From: Flavobacteriales bacterium
Lineage (GTDB): Bacteria; Bacteroidota; Bacteroidia; Flavobacteriales_F; PHOS-HE28
Direction: 5' to 3'
Length of the DNA: 64,000 bases
NCBI GenBank assembly: GCA_016788205.1
Contig: JAEUTA010000006.1
Coordinates: 153,203-217,202 of the forward strand
The notes under the pieces are model-generated. The model had not been told where the DNA came from. It saw only the letters and a list, made by a program, of their open reading frames with translations, and made no database searches. Shown here in pieces: positions 1 through 9,328 of this stretch; the first letter of the stretch is position 1; each line of letters opens with the position of its first letter. The position numbers and the translations under genes are program-made.

Positions 1-2
1 TC

Positions 3-575
3 AGCATGGACGTCTTCGCACCGGCATTGGATCATATCACCATCGGCTATGAGCATTTGCTTTCGCCGGGCCACAGTCTTGTTGCGAAAGTGGGCCGTAT
101 CGGCGTGTGGGATACCGATGGTTTCGGCAATGGCTTGGTGAACGACGGCTTCTTGGTGAAACTCGGATCGCGGCATGCGCTACCTGAAGGGAGCAAGCGA
201 TCCAGCATGCTCGGTAGCCACCTCCTTGCAGGTTGGTACATACGTCCGGAATTGATGTACAGCTACTGGGCGCACACCGATCAGCGGTACGCGTACGGCC
301 CGTTCATAGGCCCGTACGAGACGTATAAGGAAGTGAATTTCTACGCTAGCGCTGCGGTGAACATCGCCGTCGGCACACAGGTGTTCCTGAGCGAGCGCAT
401 CTGCATGGACTTCTATGCTGGTCTGGGCTACGGTATCTCTTGGCGCAATGGTGTAAGCCAACCCAACGACGGTCGTTATCAAAGTCGCGAGAACTACTCC
501 TTCTCGCATCTTTTCTTCGGCGGAAGTTCACCGCTTTGCACCAGCGGTGGTGTGCTGCTAGGCTACACGTTCTGA
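3..575 (+). CDS. outer-membrane beta-barrel protein, 5'-truncated by window edge
   Basis: The frame is already open at the left edge, so the ATG at position 6 is probably internal and the true N-terminus lies outside the window. The visible ~190 residues alternate polar and aromatic residues (for example GYGISWRNG) and end in an aromatic (GYTF), as expected of transmembrane strands of a small outer-membrane barrel. No catalytic motif or named domain is recognised. It lies 52 bases upstream of the metallophosphoesterase on the same strand. The barrel assignment is inferred from composition only. Confidence 0.55.
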   Translation, partial: SMDVFAPALDHITIGYEHLLSPGHSLVAKVGRIGVWDTDGFGNGLVNDGFLVKLGSRHALPEGSKRSSMLGSHLLAGWYIRPELMYSYWAHTDQRYAYGPFIGPYETYKEVNFYASAAVNIAVGTQVFLSERICMDFYAGLGYGISWRNGVSQPNDGRYQSRENYSFSHLFFGGSSPLCTSGGVLLGYTF

Positions 576-627
576 GCAGCGCGTTCCTGTTCGCGATATT
601 TGGTCTCCTGCCTTCCAGGCTTGTACC

Positions 628-2505
628 ATGGACCACCCCGAACAGACGACACCCCAAGCAAAGGCCCACGACGAGAACGCGGTGCCGATCGCTCGTCGCA
701 TCAGTAAGGTCGCATCGATCCTTCCGCCGTTGTTCCGCTTGAGCGGAAAGCCCGAGCGCATGCCCATGGTCGGTTGGTTCGATCCCGGGGAACTGTTCTC
801 CACGGGCCTGCGCAGCATGATCTCGCTCGTGATCGGCGAGCAGAGCGACAAGCGGTTGATGCAAGCGCTCGCTTCGCGCAAACAGGAGTACTACGACCAC
901 AGCATCCACTACCTCGACCGCTCCCATGGGCCGCAGCCGTTGAAGGAAAAGGCGCGCGAAGACATCTGGTTGGACTACATCTGTGATACCGGCGACGGCT
1001 GGAACCCGACCTACGCCATCGCCATGGCCGCTGCACAACGCAAGCTGACCGTTCATGGCGCACATGGCGCAATCGACCTTCCGCGTGGGGATGTGCTCGT
1101 GTTCGGTGGCGATGAGGTCTACCCCACTCCATCGCGCGAAGAATACCAGCGCCGGTTGGTGGTTCCATACACCAAGGCCTTCGGTGATGACCAGCCGGAA
1201 GAGCGCCCGCATGTCTATGCGATCCCCGGGAATCACGATTGGTACGATGGCCTCAGCGCGTTCTCAAGGCTCTTCTGCTCGGACATCGGCGGACGTCGGT
1301 TCGCCGGTTGGTGGACACGGCAGAAACGCAGCTACTTCGTATTGAAGTTGCCGCATGGCTGGTGGCTCTTGGGCAGCGACGGCCAATTGCAAAGCGACAT
1401 GGACGTGCCGCAGATCGAGCATTTCCGCGAGATCGCCGAGCGCCACATGAAGTTCGGTGACAAAGTCATCCTCTGCCTGTCATTACCCGTGTGGGTCTAT
1501 GCACAGAAGTACCGTGCCATGGGGCGCACCTTCGATGAGACCGACCTGATCCACTTGCGGGAGGAAGTTTTCGCCAAGCGCGGCATCGAAGTGAAGGTGT
1601 TCCTCACCGGCGATCTCCATCACTACCGTCGCCACGAGGAAACGAAGGAAAGCGCAGGTGAAGCCCAACCCGTGCAGAAGATCACAGCGGGTGGTGGCGG
1701 AGCCTTCCTTCACCCCACCCACGAAGAGGATGTGAGCCTGTTGGTGGAGGAACCATCCACACCGGAAGCAAAGGCACGCAACTACGCGGTGAAGGCCACC
1801 TATCCCGACATGAAGAGGTCGGCGCGCATCGCCTACGGCAACCTGCTCTTCCTCCTCAAGAACCCCCGCTTCGGCATCGTTCCGGCTTTGCTCTATCTCA
1901 TCACGGCGTGGTTGGTCGGTGCATCCGTGGGTGCCGAAGTACCGCGTTCGTTGTGGCGGGCCATGCGCATCACGGCCGATGTGCTTGGCGACAATCCCGG
2001 CCTTGCGTTATGGATGCTCAGCATCCTTGCCGCTTTCTTGGCCTTCACCGATACCCACAGCAAGGTGTATCGCGTTCTGGGAGGACTTGCTCATTGGGTC
2101 GTGCACATCGCTGCCATGTTCTACATCGGATGGGGTGCGTTAAGCCTTTCGCACATGCTGTTCGGCGAACTGGTCTTCTTCCGCAGCGCGCTCACGGGAT
2201 TTCTCATCTTCAGCGGAGGTTGGATCGCGGGCTCCATCATCATGGGCATCTACCTGCTCGTCTCCATCAACGTGTTCGGCCGCCACAGCGAAGAAGCCTT
2301 CAGCGGGTTGAAACACCAGGACCACAAGCACTTCCTTCGGTTGAACATCGACCGGCAAGGCACCCTCACGATCTGGCCGATCAAGATCGAACGCGTACCA
2401 AGGAGCTGGCGCGAACGCAAAGCCGGAGAGCCTACGAACGCGTTGGTGGTCCCGGCGGCGCCGCTGAAAGCGGAGTTGATCGAGGCCCCGATCGTGGTGC
2501 GTTGA
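628..2505 (+). CDS. membrane-anchored calcineurin-like metallophosphoesterase
   Basis: 625 residues. The N-terminal two thirds carry metallophosphoesterase metal-site motifs in order: DTGDG near residue 120, GGDEVYP at 160-166, GNHDWYDG at 201-208 and GDLHHY near 328-333. These residues in the superfamily bind two metals and hydrolyse phosphoester bonds. Residues ~410-565 contain about five hydrophobic segments (for example LLYLITAWLVG, LALWMLSILAAF), so the enzyme is probably fixed in the inner membrane by its C-terminal half. There is no signal peptide, so the catalytic part is probably cytoplasmic. The substrate is unknown. Its stop is 4 bases from that of the convergent barrel gene. Confidence 0.85.
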   Translation: MDHPEQTTPQAKAHDENAVPIARRISKVASILPPLFRLSGKPERMPMVGWFDPGELFSTGLRSMISLVIGEQSDKRLMQALASRKQEYYDHSIHYLDRSHGPQPLKEKAREDIWLDYICDTGDGWNPTYAIAMAAAQRKLTVHGAHGAIDLPRGDVLVFGGDEVYPTPSREEYQRRLVVPYTKAFGDDQPEERPHVYAIPGNHDWYDGLSAFSRLFCSDIGGRRFAGWWTRQKRSYFVLKLPHGWWLLGSDGQLQSDMDVPQIEHFREIAERHMKFGDKVILCLSLPVWVYAQKYRAMGRTFDETDLIHLREEVFAKRGIEVKVFLTGDLHHYRRHEETKESAGEAQPVQKITAGGGGAFLHPTHEEDVSLLVEEPSTPEAKARNYAVKATYPDMKRSARIAYGNLLFLLKNPRFGIVPALLYLITAWLVGASVGAEVPRSLWRAMRITADVLGDNPGLALWMLSILAAFLAFTDTHSKVYRVLGGLAHWVVHIAAMFYIGWGALSLSHMLFGELVFFRSALTGFLIFSGGWIAGSIIMGIYLLVSINVFGRHSEEAFSGLKHQDHKHFLRLNIDRQGTLTIWPIKIERVPRSWRERKAGEPTNALVVPAAPLKAELIEAPIVVR

Positions 2506-2509
2506 CCCT

Positions 2510-3499
2510 TCAGCGCAGCACCTCGCCGATCAAGCGCTCCAGCGTGCTTTGACCGAAGAAGATGTTCATGCCCACCATCACGCTCATTCCAGGGTCGATG
2601 GGGTAACGCTGGAGGTCGCCGTTCATATCTGGCAGGCGCAAAGCATGTACGGGAAGTCCGACCAACTCCGCGCGCAGTTGAACGGTCTTCGAGAGCTTGT
2701 GCCGCACGTTGATGAAAGCCCGCAGTGCCGTGTAGTTGATGTTCACGCGCTCGTCACCCTGCGCGAACCCGCTGCGGAAGCCATCCGCGCCGATGCCCGC
2801 CAAGAGCCTCGTCCGTTCGCCAGACTTGTATCCCACGGCGAGTTGCAAGGGAAGTATGTACTGAAAGCTCCATCGGTCACCGATCGGTTCCACACCACCC
2901 ACGAAGGGTACGGGGAAGTTAAGCCCATCGCTGAACGTCAATACAGCACCATAGAAGAGCTGTCGGCGCAGACCCTTGACCTGCATTTTGCCGATCACCC
3001 CGTTGAAGCGCGGCACCACCCTCTCCAGTGTGGTTCCCTCTTCACTCACATTCATGTTGACGCTCCAGAAGAGCACGCGGTATTTCTTGGTCAGGCTGAT
3101 CCCCAAGGCACCTACCGAAGCGGAATGCAACGACCGAGGATCACCGCTCAAGCGCAGATCACGGCCACTATAGCGTGCGCTCACCATCACTTGTGAAGCC
3201 CGCACACGAACGCTGTTCTTGATCACGTCCTTCAGGTCATCACCAGTAAGGTTCAATTCAAGGCCGGCGGTCCACTTCTTGTACACAGGAACGGTGAAGC
3301 CAGCCATGATCGATCGGTCATCGAACGTACCGGGATCATTGGTGAAAGGCACTTCGGGCGTCCAGCGGGCATCCAGCCGCAAGCGTGGGCGGAAGAGTTG
3401 GTCGAACTGTTCGAGGTCGAAGGATTGGGCGCAGGCAGCAACACCCTGGGACCAAAGGAAAAGAATGAACGCCGGCCGGAAAAGACTGATCAAGCGCAT
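2510..3499 (-). CDS. secreted outer-membrane beta-barrel protein (DUF6268-like)
   Basis: The open frame extends upstream to 3733, but the start at 3499 gives a clean signal peptide (MRLISLF... ending AACAQS) and avoids overlap with the divergent sigma-factor gene, so I take 329 residues. The mature part has repeated amphipathic strands and resembles the DUF6268 family of Bacteroidota barrels, recognised from overall pattern rather than a hard motif. No enzymatic residues are evident. It is divergent from the ECF sigma gene; a TAGGTTCGC box on this strand at 3589-3597 may drive it with a ~90-base leader. The family name is tentative. Confidence 0.6.
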   Translation of the reverse strand: MRLISLFRPAFILFLWSQGVAACAQSFDLEQFDQLFRPRLRLDARWTPEVPFTNDPGTFDDRSIMAGFTVPVYKKWTAGLELNLTGDDLKDVIKNSVRVRASQVMVSARYSGRDLRLSGDPRSLHSASVGALGISLTKKYRVLFWSVNMNVSEEGTTLERVVPRFNGVIGKMQVKGLRRQLFYGAVLTFSDGLNFPVPFVGGVEPIGDRWSFQYILPLQLAVGYKSGERTRLLAGIGADGFRSGFAQGDERVNINYTALRAFINVRHKLSKTVQLRAELVGLPVHALRLPDMNGDLQRYPIDPGMSVMVGMNIFFGQSTLERLIGEVLR

Positions 3500-3596
3500 G
3501 GGGAGCGAAGGTCGTGGATACTTCCTGTGGAGACGCATGTGTCGATCAGGGGTCACCTTTCGTTCTTTGTGGCACATGAGGGCAAAGAGCGAACCT

Positions 3597-4154
3597 ATGA
3601 GCGACCCCGAACTGCTCGCCGCGCTACGGAGCGGCAAGGCCGAAGCCGCCTTCATCCAACTGTACCGACAACTACCGGATGTCACCACCTGGATCCGCAG
3701 CCACACCGGCTCCAGAACCGAAGCGCGTGACATTTTCCAGGACGCCTTGGTGATCCTTCATGAGAAGGTCGCCGAACCCGAATTCACATCATCCGGGCCC
3801 GTTGCGGGCTTCCTCTTCGGCATCTGCCGCAACCTCTGGCTGGCCGAATTGCGCGTGAAGGGCCGTTCGGAAAAGTACATCGCCGCCATCTCAGCTGAAA
3901 AGAAGGACGAAGAACCGGTGATGACCAGCGTCAATGAGCCATTGATGCAACTCGCGGAACGCGCCTTTGCCACCCTCGGCGAAAAGTGCCGCGAGCTTCT
4001 TTCCCGCTTCTACATCGGCAACGAACCGCTCGCGACCATCGCGCAAGCCTTCGGATACACCGGTGAAGGCGCTGCGAAGACACGCAAGTACAAGTGCCTG
4101 GAACAGGCCCGTGCGAAGTACCGTCTGCTATTGTCGAACAACCAAACCATCTAA
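3597..4154 (+). CDS. ECF-type RNA polymerase sigma factor
   Basis: 185 residues from ATG 3597 (MSDPELL); upstream in-frame sequence overlaps the divergent gene and does not look coding. Region 2 is seen around TEARDIFQDALVILHEK, which binds core polymerase and the -10 element, and region 4 as a C-terminal helix-turn-helix around LATIAQAFGYTGEGAAKTRKYKC. Length and domain order fit the extracytoplasmic-function sigma-70 group. The next gene starts 3 bases downstream and encodes a membrane protein with an anti-sigma-like N-terminus, so the two probably form a sigma/anti-sigma pair. The target regulon is unknown. Confidence 0.88.
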   Translation: MSDPELLAALRSGKAEAAFIQLYRQLPDVTTWIRSHTGSRTEARDIFQDALVILHEKVAEPEFTSSGPVAGFLFGICRNLWLAELRVKGRSEKYIAAISAEKKDEEPVMTSVNEPLMQLAERAFATLGEKCRELLSRFYIGNEPLATIAQAFGYTGEGAAKTRKYKCLEQARAKYRLLLSNNQTI

Positions 4155-4157
4155 GCC

Positions 4158-6257
4158 ATGCGCGACCAACTGCATCTGATGGAACTGGTGGACAACTACC
4201 TGGACGGCACCATGAACAACAACGACCGCGCAGCCTTCGAGGAACGCTTGCGCACCAATGAAGAGCTGCGCGTGTTGGTGGAGGATCAAGAACACTTGCG
4301 GCGCGCGGCGAGACGTTCTCCGGTACGCGCCGAGGCGAAAGCGGCCTACCGGAAATACCGGTGGGGAAGGATGCTGCCGAGCATGGGCATTGGACTGGTT
4401 CTGCTCATTGCAGCGATCGCATCCGTATTCCTGTGGAACACTCCTTCTGGCACTCATGAGTCAGGAGAGACCGACCCAAACACGGCCGTTCTCAGGATCC
4501 TCGATGACACGACCGGAACACATCTGGAACCGTTCGTTGTAGCCATCGACCCGAAGCGCGACACGACCTTGTCCACACCGGGCGGCATCGTGCTCGATAT
4601 TCCAAAAGGCGCTTTTGTGGATAGCCTGGGCGTAGCCATCAAATCACCTGTTCGAGTAAGTGTGGTCGAAGCACTGGACCCATTGGATATCATGAAGGCC
4701 GGTCTGAGCACGATGACCGGTACAATGCTGCTAGAGACAGGCGGCATGTTCCACTTGGACGCACAAGCGAACGGAAAGATGGTGAAGATCGATCCAACGA
4801 AACCGCTGACAGCGATGGTGCCTGCAACACAGGGGCAAAGGGGTATGCAGCTGTATGCAGGCGTGAAGAAAGAAGATGGCACCATCGACTGGCGTGACCC
4901 GCAACCACTCAAGAAGTCGCTCATTCCTGTTGACATCAACACGCTGAACTTCTACCCTCCAGAGTACCTGAACAAGCTGAAGGAGCTAGGGAAGGACGTT
5001 ACAGACAAGCAGTACACGGATAGCCTGTACTTCTCGTTCAGCGGTGCAGTGAGACGTCAATGGATCATGGGGCCTGAAGAGAACGATGTCCTAACGATCG
5101 ACAGCGCAAAGGCTGACACCACGTACGCGACCTTCGACGGCGTTGACCCGAGCACATACCGCAATGTCGGTATCGACCCAGCCAAGGTGAAGACGATCTG
5201 GAACGATCGGTTCAACGGTACGAATCTCGCCACGCGTGAGTTCGAGGAAAGGATGCGCTCCATACATGGAACATGCGACAATGAAGTGCTGGAACTCTAT
5301 GTCAAGAACCTGGACAAGGACTTGAGCAAGATCGATTCCCTGGTCTTCAGTGAGCGCGACCTCATTTTCGGAGACTTCGCAGAACGCAACGACGGCCGGG
5401 TGGACCTCCCGCCACACGCCGCCGATCGCCTACGGACCTACTACGAGAACCAGAGCCGCACCGAAGCGGAAGCCATCCGCAAGACCCAGGAGAAATTCTG
5501 GAACGAGCAACGGAAACAGGACGTCCGCAGCAATGCCAAACAAGCCGACCATGCCTTGGCCGAGAGCGTTCGGGAAGGCGAACTATTCGCAAAGGAGTTC
5601 GAAGCCAACCTGGACACGGTGTACAAGCAGCTCGGCATCCAGCGTGTTCGCCTACCGCGATCGGCCTGGGTAGTTCCGGTGGTGGGTACCGGCTGGTGGA
5701 ACGTGGACAAGGCCGTGCTGGAGGCTACCACCACACGCAGCAGCATGAGCTACACCGACGACAAGACCGGTAAGACCGCGACGCTCACCTACAACCCGTT
5801 GACCATCCAGCTGGCGGATAGAACGAGCTATGATCAACTGGTCGTCTACCTGCTCCCGAAGCAATTGAACAGCTACCAGCGCGTGAAGGAAGACAAGGGG
5901 CTCTTCAGCGAACGCCTCAACAGCATCTTCCAATATGAGCTCTTCTGTCTGGGCATGAAGGAAGGTCAGCAGTACGCTTTCCATACGGCGATTGATGGCG
6001 TAAGTGAGCTTGACGTGACCTTGGTACCGGCAGATGACAATGTTCTACGACAAATGCTCCGCACAAAGGGCAAGATTGAAGATGACCTACTTCAGGAAGC
6101 GAACTACCTCCGCTGGTTAGACACGGATGACCAGCGGCGCCGGACTAACCAAAAGAAGATGGAACTGAGAGAGGCTTTGCTTCCAGTGGTCTTTCCTTGC
6201 CTTGAAGGTGACATACCTGCTGCAGCCGCTGTAGACAGTACACCTGCCTACGAGTAA
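4158..6257 (+). CDS. large transmembrane putative anti-sigma factor
   Basis: 699 residues. Residues 1-70 are helical and charged (LMELVDNYLDGTM, AAFEERLRTNEELR), like the cytoplasmic sigma-binding domain of ECF anti-sigma factors but without the zinc His/Cys set. One transmembrane helix spans ~73-93. The remaining ~600 residues would be periplasmic and include a beta-rich section near 115-220 that recalls domains of Bacteroidota surface proteins (GGIVLDIPKGAFVDSLG), followed by a charged helical stretch and a beta-rich C-terminal part. It is translationally linked to the sigma gene. The size of the outer part suggests a sensor; its ligand cannot be inferred. Anti-sigma function is an inference from context and topology. 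Confidence 0.65.
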   Translation: MRDQLHLMELVDNYLDGTMNNNDRAAFEERLRTNEELRVLVEDQEHLRRAARRSPVRAEAKAAYRKYRWGRMLPSMGIGLVLLIAAIASVFLWNTPSGTHESGETDPNTAVLRILDDTTGTHLEPFVVAIDPKRDTTLSTPGGIVLDIPKGAFVDSLGVAIKSPVRVSVVEALDPLDIMKAGLSTMTGTMLLETGGMFHLDAQANGKMVKIDPTKPLTAMVPATQGQRGMQLYAGVKKEDGTIDWRDPQPLKKSLIPVDINTLNFYPPEYLNKLKELGKDVTDKQYTDSLYFSFSGAVRRQWIMGPEENDVLTIDSAKADTTYATFDGVDPSTYRNVGIDPAKVKTIWNDRFNGTNLATREFEERMRSIHGTCDNEVLELYVKNLDKDLSKIDSLVFSERDLIFGDFAERNDGRVDLPPHAADRLRTYYENQSRTEAEAIRKTQEKFWNEQRKQDVRSNAKQADHALAESVREGELFAKEFEANLDTVYKQLGIQRVRLPRSAWVVPVVGTGWWNVDKAVLEATTTRSSMSYTDDKTGKTATLTYNPLTIQLADRTSYDQLVVYLLPKQLNSYQRVKEDKGLFSERLNSIFQYELFCLGMKEGQQYAFHTAIDGVSELDVTLVPADDNVLRQMLRTKGKIEDDLLQEANYLRWLDTDDQRRRTNQKKMELREALLPVVFPCLEGDIPAAAAVDSTPAYE

Positions 6258-6269
6258 CCAGGCTAGAAG

Positions 6270-7301
6270 TTACCCGATCGTCCACGTATGCTCACCCTTG
6301 AGCAACGCGTCCAGATCACCGGGGCCTTTCATCTCCTTGGAACGTTGCACTTGGGCGCGCAGCTTGTCCTCGTGTGTTGGGCGATCGTTCACGTAGAACA
6401 CACCGAACGGCCTTGGCATGGCGCCTTCCAAACGGGGATCATCGAAGAGGCGAACGAGGATGCTGGCCTTGAACGGATCGCGTTCGTCGTGGATCCAAAG
6501 CTCGTCCAGTCCCACACCGCCAGCATAGGTATCCACGATCACGGGGGTCATGCCGTTCAGCTTGATGCCGCGTGTGCCATTGGCGAAGACCAGCGGTTTG
6601 CCGTGCTCCACGAAGATGGTGTTCATCGGCTTGGTGGCTTTCTCGGTGAAGACCTCGAACGCGCCATCGTTGAAGACGTTGCAGTTCTGGTAGACCTCGA
6701 CCAAGCTGGTACCGCGATGTGCATCGGCACGGGCGAGGATCTCGCGCATGTGCTTCGGATCGCGGTCCATGCTGCGCGCGATGAAGGTTGCATCGGCGCC
6801 TTTGAACAAGGCCAGCGGGTTGAACGGATGATCCGTACTACCCATCGGTGTGCTGCGCGTGACGGCACCTTCGGGCGAAGTGGGTGAGTACTGTCCTTTC
6901 GTGAGACCGTAGATCTCGTTGTTGAAGAGCAGCACGTTCACATCCACGTTGCGGCGCAGCAGATGGATGATGTGGTTGCCGCCGATGCTCAGCGCATCGC
7001 CATCGCCGGTGATCATCCACACGCTCAGTTCCGGGCGCACACTTCGCAGACCGCTGACCAATGCCGGCGCACGACCATGGATGCTATGCAGGCCATAAGT
7101 GTCCATGTAGTACGGGAAGCGCGAAGAGCATCCGATACCGCTGATGAACACGACCTCTTCCTTCTTCTTGCCGCTCTGCTCCAGCAGGGTCTGCACCTGT
7201 TTCAGGATGCTGTAGTCGCCGCAACCGGGACACCAGCGCACTTCCTGATCGCTGCTGAAATCGACCTTCTGCACGGGAGTGGTTCCGTTCACGGTACTCA
7301 T
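6270..7301 (-). CDS. korB: 2-oxoacid:ferredoxin oxidoreductase, beta subunit
   Basis: 343 residues. It has CPGCGD at 24-29 and the thiamine-diphosphate motif GDGDALSIGGNH at 99-110, followed by NNEIYGLTKGQYS, all typical of the KorB/PorB beta subunit. With KorA it oxidatively decarboxylates a 2-oxoacid (2-oxoglutarate is most likely for this family) to an acyl-CoA and reduces ferredoxin in the cytoplasm. The start codon overlaps the korA stop by 4 bases, so the pair is translationally coupled. No ferredoxin or separate delta subunit is encoded beside it. Substrate choice between 2-oxoglutarate and pyruvate cannot be settled from the motifs. Confidence 0.92.
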   Translation of the reverse strand: MSTVNGTTPVQKVDFSSDQEVRWCPGCGDYSILKQVQTLLEQSGKKKEEVVFISGIGCSSRFPYYMDTYGLHSIHGRAPALVSGLRSVRPELSVWMITGDGDALSIGGNHIIHLLRRNVDVNVLLFNNEIYGLTKGQYSPTSPEGAVTRSTPMGSTDHPFNPLALFKGADATFIARSMDRDPKHMREILARADAHRGTSLVEVYQNCNVFNDGAFEVFTEKATKPMNTIFVEHGKPLVFANGTRGIKLNGMTPVIVDTYAGGVGLDELWIHDERDPFKASILVRLFDDPRLEGAMPRPFGVFYVNDRPTHEDKLRAQVQRSKEMKGPGDLDALLKGEHTWTIG

Positions 7302-9217
7302 GCTCTCAACTGGTTTAGGATACCCGCACGGATCTCTTCACTGGTGAACGGCATGCCCTGGATCTTGTTCAGCCCTTGTGCATCCACAAGGAATTCGGCG
7401 CGCAACAGTTGACGCAGCTGTCCGCTGTTCATCTCGGGCACCAGCACCTTCTTGTATTTCTTCAGCAACGGACCAAGGCCTTTGTTGAATGGGAACAGGT
7501 GACGGATATGCACGTGTGCCACGCTCTTGCCTTCGGCCTGCAACTGTAGAGCAGCCGTACGGATCGCACCGTAGGTGGATCCCCAACCGACGACCAGCAA
7601 GTCTCCTTCGGGAGGCCCGCTATCCAGACGAATGGGTTTGAAACGATCCGCGATGCGGGTCACCTTCTCGGCGCGCAACTGCACCATCTTCTCGTGGTTG
7701 GCGGGATCGTAGCTGATGTTGCCGGTCTTGTCCTGCTTCTCGATCCCACCGATGCGGTGCTGCAATCCAGCTTGACCGGGCAAGGCCCATGGGCGTACCC
7801 CACGCTCATCACGCAGGTATGGCAGGAACGCCTCTACCCCTCGCTCGCTCAGCGCGCTGCGGTCCATGCCTTCGGCATTGCTCGGCGTGCCAGCCTCACG
7901 CGCCGGAATGAAAGGCGGTTTGATCTCGGGCAGGCTCTTCGCTTCGGGGAAACGCCACGGCTCAGATCCGTTGGCGATGTATCCATCGGTGAGCAGGATC
8001 ACCGGCGTCATGTGTTCCAGCGCGAGTTGTACGGCTTCAAAAGCCATGTCGAAACAGTCGATCGGTGTGCTGGCAGCGATCACGGGGATCGGTGCTTCGC
8101 CATTGCGGCCATGGACCGCCTGCCAGAGATCGGCCTGCTCGGTCTTCGTGGGAAGTCCGGTGCTGGGTCCCCCGCGTTGCACGTTCACGATCACCAGCGG
8201 GATCTCCAGCATCAAGGCCAGGCCCATCGCTTCAGCCTTCAATGCGATTCCCGGGCCACTGCTCGCCGTGATGCCCAATGCACCACCGTAGCTCGCACCG
8301 ATCGCGCTGCTGATCGCGGCGATCTCGTCTTCCGCCTGGAAGGTGATCACACCGAAATTCTTGTGACGCGAAAGCTCGTGCAGGATGTCGCTGGCAGGTG
8401 TGATCGGGTAACTGCCGTAGAACAGATCGAGCTTCGCTTTCTGTGCACCGGCGATAAGGCCGAGCGCCGTGCCCTGGTTCCCGGTGATGCTGCGGTAGGT
8501 GCCGGTGGGCATCGGCGCCGGCTTCACCTCAAAGCGCGTGCTGAAGGTCTCGCTGGTCTCGCCGTAGAAGTAACCGGCGTGCAGGGCCTTCATGTTGGCA
8601 TCGAGCACCTCGGGCTTGCGTGCGAATTTCTTCTGGAGGAACCCTTCTGTCAGCGCATTCTCACGGCTGTACATCCAATTGATGAACCCGAGCACGAACA
8701 TGTTCTTGCACCGGTCCTTCTCCTTCATACCGAGCGTGGTGCCTTCCAGTGCGGTGCGCGTGAGTTTCGTCACGTCCACCTGATGCAGCACGAAGCCTTC
8801 CAGCGAACCGTTCGTCAGTGGATCGGCGTCTTCGGGGATACCGGCCAGGCGCAGGTTCTTCTTGTCGAAACCATCGGTGTTGGCGATGATGCTGCCGCCC
8901 TTCTTCAACTTACCGAGGTTCGCCTTCAACGCAGCGGCATTCATCACCACCAGCACATCGGCCTGGTCGCCGGGCGTCCAGATCTCCACACTGCCGAAGT
9001 GCAGTTGGTAGCCGCTCACGCCGGCGAGCGTTCCTTGCGGCGCACGGATCTCGGCGGGGAAATTCGGGAAGGTGCTGACGTCGTTCCCGAACAGCGCGTT
9101 GGTATCGGTGAACTGGCTGCCGGTGAGCTGTATGCCGTCGCCGCTGTCGCCGGCGAAGAGGATCACCACGTTCTGGCGGGTCTCTACGGGCTTGGGCTTC
9201 AATGTGGTCGTGGACAT
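7298..9217 (-). CDS. korA: 2-oxoacid:acceptor oxidoreductase, fused gamma-alpha subunit
   Basis: 639 residues. The N-terminal ~200 form the gamma domain (GDSGDGIQLTGSQFT near 23). The pyrimidine-binding alpha part follows (GNQGTALGLIAGA, YPITPASDILHEL, QAEDEIAAISSAIGASYGG), then a C-terminal domain (VVGWGSTYGA, HIRHLFPFNKGL). This gamma-alpha fusion is the usual KorA layout in Bacteroidota. It forms the complex with KorB and feeds electrons to ferredoxin. A TACCTTTGC box on this strand at 9255-9263 lies 37 bases before the start and is the probable operon promoter. A 602-codon ORF on the opposite strand is a shadow. Confidence 0.92.
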   Translation of the reverse strand: MSTTTLKPKPVETRQNVVILFAGDSGDGIQLTGSQFTDTNALFGNDVSTFPNFPAEIRAPQGTLAGVSGYQLHFGSVEIWTPGDQADVLVVMNAAALKANLGKLKKGGSIIANTDGFDKKNLRLAGIPEDADPLTNGSLEGFVLHQVDVTKLTRTALEGTTLGMKEKDRCKNMFVLGFINWMYSRENALTEGFLQKKFARKPEVLDANMKALHAGYFYGETSETFSTRFEVKPAPMPTGTYRSITGNQGTALGLIAGAQKAKLDLFYGSYPITPASDILHELSRHKNFGVITFQAEDEIAAISSAIGASYGGALGITASSGPGIALKAEAMGLALMLEIPLVIVNVQRGGPSTGLPTKTEQADLWQAVHGRNGEAPIPVIAASTPIDCFDMAFEAVQLALEHMTPVILLTDGYIANGSEPWRFPEAKSLPEIKPPFIPAREAGTPSNAEGMDRSALSERGVEAFLPYLRDERGVRPWALPGQAGLQHRIGGIEKQDKTGNISYDPANHEKMVQLRAEKVTRIADRFKPIRLDSGPPEGDLLVVGWGSTYGAIRTAALQLQAEGKSVAHVHIRHLFPFNKGLGPLLKKYKKVLVPEMNSGQLRQLLRAEFLVDAQGLNKIQGMPFTSEEIRAGILNQLRA

Positions 9218-9254
9218 TTCGGTGGGCCCAGGAAGAGGGGCCTGCTTTCGGAGC

Positions 9255-9263
9255 GCAAAGGTA
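9255..9263 (-). promoter_or_regulatory. probable -7 box for korAB
   Basis: TACCTTTGC on the minus strand, 37 bases before the korA ATG. It matches the Bacteroidota TAnnTTTG -7 element and the recurrent TAC[C/T]TTTGC pattern seen at other gene starts in this window. No convincing -33 TTTG was found. Confidence 0.5.
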
Positions 9264-9328
9264 CGGGGCGGTGCGCCTCGGGAACCTCTAGGTCAAGGAC
9301 ACGATCGGCAACGGCCGCAGTTGGAACG

